Assembly: GCA_019420425.1 (NCBI GenBank)
Contig: JAHZHG010000238.1
Span: 1 to 5,067, forward strand
Direction of reading: 5' to 3'
DNA length: 5,067 bases
DNA from: Clostridiales bacterium
GTDB lineage: Bacteria; Bacillota; Clostridia; Lachnospirales; Lachnospiraceae
In this document: one piece after another, positions 1 to 5,067 of the stretch
Numbering within the stretch: position 1 is the first letter of the stretch
Layout: every line of letters starts with the position of its first letter
Position numbers and translations under genes: made by a program
Notes under the pieces: model-generated
Told to the model about the DNA's origin: nothing
The model's database searches: none
Seen by the model: the letters and a program-made list of their open reading frames with translations, nothing else

Positions 1-1011
1 GAATTGAGTGAGGAGCTGGGCCTGCTTCTGCGGCAGGAGGCAGAGGTTTACGATTCCAAAGAGAAAAAGCGGGAAATTCTCAGCCGGTATTGCCAGCTCT
101 GCCGCCATACAGTATCCGGCAGAAAGGAAAAGGTTTCCTTATTGGAGCTGGAGGAGGACATGGTGCAAAAGGCCGGATGGCTGCAGCAGCATATCCGGAG
201 AACAGAGTGGGTCGGCGATGGACTTGGACATCACTGGTTCAACAGCTATTACGACAATCACAAACAGCAGGTGGAGGGCAGCACGCCCCACGGCATACGG
301 ATGATGCTCACCGGCCAGGTGTTTGCGATTATGTCCGGCACGGCGACGAACGAGCAGGTGGCAGAAATCTGCCGTGCGGCCGACCACTATCTCTACGAGG
401 AAAAGACCGGCGGCTACCGGCTGAATACGGACTTCGGCGAGCTGAAAACGGATTTGGGCAGAATGTTCGGATTTGCCTACGGGCATAAGGAAAACGGGGC
501 GGTATTCAGTCATATGGCAGTGATGTACGCCTATGCCCTCTACTCTCGAGGCTTTGTCAAAGAGGGCTACCGGACGGTACATTCCCTTTTCCGGCAGGTA
601 ATGAATACAAAAACCAGCCGGATTTATCCAGGTATTCCGGAGTATTTCAACGATAAAGGCCGGGGGATGTATCATTATCTGACAGGAGCAGCCAGCTGGC
701 TGGTGCTGACCGTACTGACAGAGATGTTTGGCATCCAGGGAGATGACGGGGATCTGACCTTAACGCCAAGGCTTCTGGCAGAGCAGTTTGGCCCAGAGGG
801 AACAGCAGAGATTCGTTTTGTCTTCGCCGGGCAGGAGCTGAGGGTGGTTTATGAAAACCGGAACCGCAGGGAGATCGGAGACTATACGGTGGAAGAGGTT
901 TATCTTGACGGCAGCAGTATCCCGGTTGGCGAGGGTGTGCATATTCCCAGATCGATGCTTACCGGTTTGATGCCGAATATTGAACATTGCATACACGTAG
1001 TACTGGCATAG
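1..1011 (+). CDS. GH94-family glycoside phosphorylase, C-terminal part (5' truncated by window edge)
   Basis: The frame is open from base 1 and shows no RBS before the TTG at 4, so this is the 3' end of a longer gene. About 336 residues are visible. GH94 enzymes cleave beta-linked gluco-oligosaccharides with inorganic phosphate, releasing a sugar 1-phosphate in the cytoplasm. Motifs seen in order: HHWFNSYYDN (about residues 77-86); a helical stretch with LTGQVFAIMSGTA; GHKENGAVFSH (nt 478-513), whose His at 511-513 matches the phosphate-binding His of cellobiose phosphorylase (KENAGIFCH); and YLTGAASW (nt 676-699), matching its TGTAAW phosphate loop. A C-terminal beta-rich domain follows. The catalytic Asp lies upstream of these motifs in the family and is not in the window. 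Substrate is undetermined: cellobiose, laminaribiose and beta-1,2-oligoglucan phosphorylases are all GH94. The TAG stop is 18 nt before the next start, so the two genes are probably co-transcribed. Confidence 0.85.
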   Translation, partial: ELSEELGLLLRQEAEVYDSKEKKREILSRYCQLCRHTVSGRKEKVSLLELEEDMVQKAGWLQQHIRRTEWVGDGLGHHWFNSYYDNHKQQVEGSTPHGIRMMLTGQVFAIMSGTATNEQVAEICRAADHYLYEEKTGGYRLNTDFGELKTDLGRMFGFAYGHKENGAVFSHMAVMYAYALYSRGFVKEGYRTVHSLFRQVMNTKTSRIYPGIPEYFNDKGRGMYHYLTGAASWLVLTVLTEMFGIQGDDGDLTLTPRLLAEQFGPEGTAEIRFVFAGQELRVVYENRNRREIGDYTVEEVYLDGSSIPVGEGVHIPRSMLTGLMPNIEHCIHVVLA

Positions 1012-1012
1012 C

Positions 1013-1024
1013 AAGGAGAGGGAG
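1013..1024 (+). promoter_or_regulatory. Ribosome binding site for the large phosphorylase gene
   Basis: AAGGAG (1013-1018) followed at once by AGGGAG (1019-1024) lies just after the upstream TAG and 5-11 nt before the ATG at 1030. It fixes that ATG as the start. It also argues that the TAG at 1009-1011 is a real stop, even though the two genes are in the same frame with no other stop between them. Confidence 0.85.
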
Positions 1025-1029
1025 AAATA

Positions 1030-2850
1030 ATGATTGATCAGAAGGATAAATATATAATACAGAACTACGGAAAAAAGGATGGGTTTTCCAGCTTTCTGCC
1101 CGGGATCAGTGGAATGTACGGGATTCCCATCTGGTGCTGCTATGTAAATCGGGGCCAGTGTGTGACCAGCTTTGGCGTACAGGACAAGGATCATGCAATT
1201 ATGGAATTTTTCCCGGCTCATCAGGCGTATATGCAGACTAAAAGAAGAGGATTCCGCACGTTAATCAAGACGGACGGGCAGGTAACGGAGCCGTTTGTGG
1301 ATGAAAACAGGGAACATGCCATGTATATCGGCATGAATACTCTGGAGCTTTTCGAGCGGGATGTGGAAAAGGATCTGGAGACAGAGGTTACGTATATTAC
1401 CCTTCCCGGGGAGGAGGTAGGCGGGCTGGTTCGCTGCGTGCGTATCCGGAATATCGGAGATACGGCAAAGCATCTGGAGGTGCTGGACGGCATGCCTGCG
1501 GTGGTGCCCTACGGCGTGGACATGGCGTCCATGAAAGAGATGGGCCAGACGGCGAAGGCGTGGATGGAGACGCTTTTTCCGGAAACCGGTATCCCGTTTT
1601 TCAAGGTAAGAGCCAGCATGGCAGACACGGCCCAGGTGACGGAGATCATCGGCGGCAATTATGGGCTGGCAATGGACGGGGAGGGAAAGCGGCTTACCGT
1701 GATCGTGGACTGCGATCAGATTTTTGGGTACGATACGGCTCTTGAAAATCCGGTTCAGCTAAAAGAATCGACACTTGACGATATATGTAAAGCACAGCAG
1801 AATACTCAGAATCAGGTGCCCTGCTGCTTCTTTGCAAAAGAGGCAGACGTAGAGCCGGGTGAGGAGCTTGCGCTTTATGAAATCTACGGCCAGGCTGAAT
1901 CACGGGAGATTCTGGAGCGCTTTGCGAATACGGTGGACGGGCCGCAGTACTTTCGACGGAAGATTGCAGAGGCAGTAGAGCTGACAAAGAAAATCAGCGA
2001 TCGGATCGCCACCAGGACCGGATCGCCCATTTTCGATCAGTACTGTCGGCAGACCTTTCTGGATAATGTGCTGCGCGGCGGTTATCCGGTAGTGCTGGGA
2101 GAAAACAAGCTGTTTTATCTCTATTCCAGAAAGCATGGAGATCTGGAGCGGGATTATAATTACTTTTCCATGCTGCCGGAGTTCTTTTCCCAGGGCAACG
2201 GCAATTTCCGGGATGTAAACCAGAACCGGAGGTGTGACGTGCAGTTTGCTCCGTATGTGGGAGAAAAGAATATCCATACTTTTTATAACTGCATTCAGAT
2301 AAACGGCTGCAATCCCCTGGGAATTGAACAGATTACTTACCGCGGCAAGGCTGAAGGCTTTAAGGAGACCTTTACCCCGGGCGAGCTGTATAGCTGGCTG
2401 AAGGGTGTGACGGGCAGCCGGGAGGAACTGGAGCATCGATTCAGGGAGATCCTTGGCGCAGCGGAGGATGAGGACAAAACGAAGTTTATCGAAGGGTACT
2501 GGACAGACCACTGGACCTACAACCTGGATCTGGTCGAATCCTACCTGAGCGTTTATCCTGAGCGGGAGCGGGAGCTTCTCTTTGGCGAGAGAAGCTATAC
2601 CTGGCTTCAGGCAAAGGAGGAGATTCTGCCCCGGGCAAAGCGGTACGTAAAGGGAGAAAAGGGGATTCGCCAGTATCGATTCCTTACGCCGAATCCGAAG
2701 GCGGAACAGACGTATCTGGCGGACGCCTGCGGAAACCAGGTAAAGAGCACCCTGGCGGAAAAGCTGTTCCTGCTGAGTACGGTAAAAACAGCGGCGCTGG
2801 ACGCTTACGGCATGGGGACAGAGATGGAGGGCGGAAAGCCCGGCTGGTAG
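1030..2850 (+). CDS. N-terminal 606 residues of the large phosphorylase, as translated up to the TAG
   Basis: This is what normal translation would make from the ATG at 1030 with its strong RBS. It contains the N-terminal sugar-phosphorylase domain and the first part of the helical barrel, including probable catalytic Asp395 (codon 2212-2214 in FRDVNQN). It ends at Trp606, in the middle of a conserved active-site loop. It lacks the second half of the barrel, the putative phosphate-binding segment and the C-terminal domain, so on its own it should be inactive and probably unstable. It is best treated as the 5' part of one disrupted gene, not as an independent short enzyme: nothing about its C-terminus looks like a natural domain boundary. 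Confidence 0.7.
   Translation: MIDQKDKYIIQNYGKKDGFSSFLPGISGMYGIPIWCCYVNRGQCVTSFGVQDKDHAIMEFFPAHQAYMQTKRRGFRTLIKTDGQVTEPFVDENREHAMYIGMNTLELFERDVEKDLETEVTYITLPGEEVGGLVRCVRIRNIGDTAKHLEVLDGMPAVVPYGVDMASMKEMGQTAKAWMETLFPETGIPFFKVRASMADTAQVTEIIGGNYGLAMDGEGKRLTVIVDCDQIFGYDTALENPVQLKESTLDDICKAQQNTQNQVPCCFFAKEADVEPGEELALYEIYGQAESREILERFANTVDGPQYFRRKIAEAVELTKKISDRIATRTGSPIFDQYCRQTFLDNVLRGGYPVVLGENKLFYLYSRKHGDLERDYNYFSMLPEFFSQGNGNFRDVNQNRRCDVQFAPYVGEKNIHTFYNCIQINGCNPLGIEQITYRGKAEGFKETFTPGELYSWLKGVTGSREELEHRFREILGAAEDEDKTKFIEGYWTDHWTYNLDLVESYLSVYPERERELLFGERSYTWLQAKEEILPRAKRYVKGEKGIRQYRFLTPNPKAEQTYLADACGNQVKSTLAEKLFLLSTVKTAALDAYGMGTEMEGGKPGW
2848..2850 (+). other. In-frame TAG inside conserved loop, probably replacing a Tyr codon
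   Basis: The flanking codons read GGA AAG CCC GGC TGG [TAG] GAC GCG CTG AAC GGC CTG CCC, giving GKPGW-x-DALNGLP. The related GH94 loop is W-N-D-C-L-N in cellobiose phosphorylase, and I recall W-Y-D-A-L-N-G-L-P in the larger relatives. Tyr (TAT or TAC) becomes TAG by one substitution, whereas Asn (AAT or AAC) needs two. The frame is unchanged on both sides, so this is a substitution, not an indel. It could be a true nonsense mutation, a base-call or assembly error, or a suppressed amber codon. Confidence 0.85.
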
Positions 2851-4077
2851 GACGCGCTGAACGGCCTGCCCGGTCTGCTCGGTTCCTCCATGTGCGAGAC
2901 GTATGAGACGGCGAGAAATCTGGAATTTTTGATCCGGGTGATGGAAACGTATCGGGAAGAGCTGCACATTCCTGCAGAGCTGGCTGGGTTTGCAAAGACC
3001 CTGTACACAGTGATGGAGGAGGAAAAGCCTGAACTGAGCAGCGGTGAGACAGCAGTCTATTGGAATCGGGCAAACGATGCAAAGGAGGCTTACTGGAAGG
3101 CCACGGAAGCGGGAGTTTCCGGAGAAGTGGCGGTACTTTCCGCAGAAGAAGCGCTGAGCATGTTGAACCGGTTCTACGCAACAGTTATGCATGGAATTGA
3201 AAAAGCAGTAAAGTGGGGAGAGGGAATCAGCCCGGCCTATTTCTACTATGAGGTGACTGATTATACCGAGGATGAACAGGGGCTTCATCCCACCCGGATG
3301 AAGCAGCACATGCTGCCGTATTTCCTAGAGGGACCGGTGCGCTGGCTGAAGCTGGATATGCCTAGGGAAGAAAAGCAGGAGCTTTGCAAAAGGGTGAAGG
3401 CCAGTGATTTATATGACCGGAAGCTTCAGATGTACAAGGTAAACGCGTCACTGGCGGAAAGCACCTTTGAGCTGGGCAGATGCCGGGCATTTACGCCGGG
3501 ATGGCTGGAGAACGAATCGATCTGGCTGCATATGGAATATAAATATCTGCTGGAGGAGTTAAAATCCGGGCTTTATGCAGAGTTCATGGAGGACTTCCAC
3601 AAGGCGGCCGTGCCCTTCCTCGATCCAGAGGTGTATGGACGGAGTCTGTTTGAGAATTCGTCATTTATTGCCAGCTCGGCGAATCCGAATCCAGGGATTC
3701 ACGGCAGGGGGTATGTCGCCCGGCTGAGCGGGTCAACGGCGGAGTTTCTGCAGATGTGGCTGATTATGATGTTTGGGCAGAAGCCCTTCCGGTGGGAGCA
3801 GGAAAGCCTGGCTCTGAGATTTTCCCCGCTGCTTCCGGCCTATCTGATTAATGGACAGCGTACGGTGGAGGCAGTGTTCCTAGGAAAGACACCGGTGGTA
3901 TACCAGCTGTGCGACGGGGAGGACTTTATCCCGGGCAATTATCAGATCGCAGGATATGAGGTGTGCTTTGCCGGAGAAAAGCTGGAGCAGAGGACAGGGA
4001 AAATCATGGGTGAGACGGCCCGGAGAATACGGAACGGCGAGGCAGAACGAATAGAGGTTTACCTGGCAAGAGGGTAG
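2851..4077 (+). pseudogene. C-terminal 408 residues of the large phosphorylase, downstream of the TAG
   Basis: This continues in the same frame as 1030-2850, beginning DALNGLPGLLGSS. The first in-frame ATG is at 2890 and gives a 395-residue ORF (2890-4077). That ATG has no Shine-Dalgarno sequence: the preceding bases are ctgctcggttcctcc. It also lies 13 codons inside a conserved loop, so it is very unlikely to be a natural start. The segment holds the rest of the helical barrel, with ENSSFIASSANPNP (nt 3652-3693) and ARLSGSTAE (nt 3718-3744) as likely phosphate- and substrate-binding loops. A beta-rich C-terminal tail from about nt 3780 ends at TAG 4075-4077. Without readthrough it is either untranslated or expressed only weakly by reinitiation, and it lacks the catalytic Asp. 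Confidence 0.7.
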
Positions 4078-4095
4078 ACGGCGGCGGACGGGGAA

Positions 4096-4136
4096 GCCGG
4101 AGACGGGCGTGAAAAGACGCCTGCCCCTGCCCCGGC
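4096..4136 (+). other. GC-rich intercistronic stem-loop
   Basis: An inner stem pairs CGGGCGT (4104-4110) with ACGCCTG (4117-4123), seven pairs including one G-T, around a GAAAAG loop. An outer stem pairs GCCGG (4096-4100) with CCGGC (4132-4136) across an asymmetric internal loop. It lies between the phosphorylase stop and the GH30 RBS. No T-run follows, so it is not a standard intrinsic terminator. An mRNA-processing or stabilising hairpin, an attenuating structure, or a dispersed repeat are all possible. The pairing was done by eye and no folding energy was calculated. Confidence 0.4.
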
Positions 4137-4148
4137 GGGAATACAGAG

Positions 4149-4155
4149 AAGGAGG
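4149..4155 (+). promoter_or_regulatory. Ribosome binding site for the GH30 gene
   Basis: AAGGAGG ends 12 nt before the ATG at 4168. The spacing is slightly long, but there is no other good start nearby, and the protein from this ATG begins where an unsecreted GH30 enzyme would. The motif supports independent initiation after the TAG at 4075-4077. Confidence 0.75.
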
Positions 4156-4167
4156 AAAATAGGATCG

Positions 4168-5067
4168 ATGAAAATCATTACGACGAATTATGCGCAGCGA
4201 AGCTATTGGAAGGAAGAGACGGTGCAGGCAAAGGAAATCGGCTGCATGAATCTGGTAAAGGTATACCCTGCTTACCGGCGGCAACAGATGAAGGGCTTTG
4301 GGGGTGCGCTGACGGAGGCAGCGGGATATTGCTATGAGAAGCTGCCGCAGGAGAAAAAGGACGCGCTGATCCGCGCATATTTTGGAGAAGAGGGGCTGCG
4401 GTATACGATAGGCCGCACCCATATCAACAGCTGTGATTTTGCACTGGAAAATTATGACGCGCTGCCCAAGGAAGGGGACAGGCTGGATCTGGACAGGGCG
4501 AACCGGTATGTGCTGCCGCTGATTCAGGATGCGGGGAAGGTATGCGGGGACGAGCTGGAGCTGCTGCTTTCTCCGTGGAGTCCCCCGGCATCGATGAAAA
4601 CAAACGGGGAAATGAACCATGGAGGAAAGCTGAAGGACGAGTGCCGGGGGGAGTGGGCGAGGTATATTGCGGAGTATCTGGCAGCATTGAGAAAAGAAGG
4701 GCTGAAGATATCCTGGATGACGGTGCAGAATGAGCCGGAGGCGGTACAGACCTGGGATTCCTGCGTTTATACGGCCGAAGAAGAGGCAGCTTTTGTACGG
4801 GACTACCTGGCGCCGGAATTAAAGGCTGCGGGGCTGGAGGATATTCACATTCTGGTGTGGGATCACAATAAGGAAGCTGTGTTTGAGCGGGCTGCGGCTG
4901 CGCTGGAGGATAAGGAGGCAGCAGAGCTTATCTATGGCATTGCGGTGCACTGGTATACGGGGGATCATTTTGAAGGACTGTCCATGGTAAGGGAGACCTG
5001 GCCGGATAAGGAGATTTTCTTCACCGAAGGGTGTGTGGAGTACAGCCGGTTTATGGATTCCAGTGAA
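4168..5067 (+). CDS. GH30-family beta-glycosidase, N-terminal 300 residues (runs off right edge)
   Basis: The frame is open from ATG 4168 to the last base, giving 300 residues of a family whose members usually have about 450-500. GH30 enzymes are retaining hydrolases with a TIM barrel and side beta-domain; members include glucosylceramidase-type beta-glucosidases, beta-1,6-glucanases and xylanases. Seen here: MKGFGGALTEAAGY near residues 41-54, GRTHINSCDF (82-91), LLLSPWSPPASMKTNG (about 132-147), TVQNEPEAVQTWDSC with Glu189 as expected acid/base, HWY near 259-261, and IFFTEGC with Glu287 as expected nucleophile. The 98-residue spacing of the two glutamates fits the family (105 in human GBA1). 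There is no signal peptide, so it should act in the cytoplasm. Beside two phosphorylases, it probably trims beta-glucan oligosaccharides, perhaps beta-1,6 branches or beta-glucosides. The exact linkage and subfamily cannot be told from this fragment. Confidence 0.9.
   Translation, partial: MKIITTNYAQRSYWKEETVQAKEIGCMNLVKVYPAYRRQQMKGFGGALTEAAGYCYEKLPQEKKDALIRAYFGEEGLRYTIGRTHINSCDFALENYDALPKEGDRLDLDRANRYVLPLIQDAGKVCGDELELLLSPWSPPASMKTNGEMNHGGKLKDECRGEWARYIAEYLAALRKEGLKISWMTVQNEPEAVQTWDSCVYTAEEEAAFVRDYLAPELKAAGLEDIHILVWDHNKEAVFERAAAALEDKEAAELIYGIAVHWYTGDHFEGLSMVRETWPDKEIFFTEGCVEYSRFMDSSE

Larger units (their letters stand above)
1030..4077 (+). pseudogene. Large beta-glucan phosphorylase (GH161-like, GH94-related), interrupted by in-frame amber codon
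   Basis: Read through one TAG at codon 607, this is a single protein of about 1015 residues, the size expected of large GH94-related phosphorylases (GH161, GH149). No signal peptide or membrane segment is visible, so it is cytoplasmic. An N-terminal beta-sandwich-type region contains FLPGISGMYGIPIWCCYVNRG (21-41) and TSFGVQDKD. The (alpha/alpha)6-type catalytic region starts near 334; FRDVNQNRR (393-401) supplies the probable catalytic Asp395, by analogy with GH94 YRD-x-x-QD. YWTDHWTY (490-497) follows, then GKPGW-[TAG]-DALNGLPGLLGSS around 602-619. ENSSFIASSANPNP (from 875) and ARLSGSTAE (897-905) are the likely equivalents of the GH94 phosphate-binding elements. The expected reaction is phosphorolysis of beta-glucan oligosaccharides to glucose 1-phosphate; beta-1,3 is my best guess from family resemblance and is unproven. 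The rest of the frame is intact, so the lesion is recent, an error, or read through. Family assignment is from remembered motifs. Confidence 0.75.

Noticed and set aside
4..6. TTG at position 4 as the start of the GH94 gene
   Set aside because: The frame is open to the window edge, no RBS can be seen, and a GH94 enzyme needs several hundred more N-terminal residues including the catalytic Asp.
90..488. Overlapping + strand ORFs inside the GH94 gene (8-304, 90-488)
   Set aside because: They are out of frame with a protein showing clear GH94 motifs, have no RBS, and have compositions typical of frame shadows.
2890..2892. ATG 2890 as the start of a separate downstream gene
   Set aside because: There is no Shine-Dalgarno sequence upstream, and the conserved DALNGLPGLLGSS segment lies before it in the same frame, so the ATG is an internal Met of the interrupted gene.
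1900..3309. Long antisense ORF of 469 codons on the minus strand
   Set aside because: It lies wholly opposite the large phosphorylase, crosses its conserved motifs, and its translation is low-complexity and rich in Cys, Leu, Arg and His with no recognisable domain. It is a shadow of G/C-rich third positions on the coding strand.
4104..4123. Rho-independent terminator after the phosphorylase
   Set aside because: The stem is GC-rich, but it is followed by GCCCCTGCCCC instead of a T-run, and the next gene follows closely on the same strand.
4078..4167. Natural fusion of the phosphorylase to GH30 through a Pro/Ala linker read across the TAG at 4075
   Set aside because: The gap is open in frame and would read as a short TPAPAPAG-like stretch, but this follows from GC-rich sequence. 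An RBS and ATG precede GH30, and I know of no such fused architecture.

Overview
The window reads as one strand of a carbohydrate-degradation operon, probably from a gut-type Clostridium relative (Lachnospiraceae or similar). The guess rests on roughly 50% GC with G/C-rich third positions, frequent AGA/AGG/CGG/ATA codons, strong AAGGAG-type ribosome binding sites and the gene families present. No taxonomic marker gene is present, so this is an inference.

Layout, all on the + strand. (1) 1-1011: the C-terminal ~336 residues of a GH94 glycoside phosphorylase whose 5' end, including the catalytic Asp, lies outside the window. (2) After an 18-nt gap with a clear RBS, 1030-4077: a second, larger, GH94-related beta-glucan phosphorylase of about 1015 codons, most like GH161 (GH149 is the alternative). 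It is broken by one in-frame TAG at 2848-2850. The frame on both sides of the TAG is open, and the surrounding residues read G-K-P-G-W-[TAG]-D-A-L-N-G-L-P-G, where Tyr would be expected. (3) A 90-nt intergenic stretch (4078-4167) with a GC-rich stem-loop and an RBS. (4) 4168-5067: the first 300 codons of a cytoplasmic GH30 glycosidase that runs off the right edge. Both catalytic glutamates are visible.

Together the genes suggest intracellular breakdown of imported beta-glucan oligosaccharides. Two phosphorylases would release glucose 1-phosphate, saving ATP, and a GH30 hydrolase would remove linkages or branches they cannot cleave. The linkage is not determined by the sequence: beta-1,3 (with beta-1,6 branches) is the leading idea, and beta-1,2 is possible. 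No transporter, regulator, promoter or mobile element is visible.

The main oddity is the amber codon inside the large phosphorylase. All coding segments share one reading frame, and across the whole 5067 bases that frame contains only three stop codons, all TAG. A point nonsense mutation or sequence error is the simplest explanation. TAG readthrough or recoding is a testable but less likely alternative.
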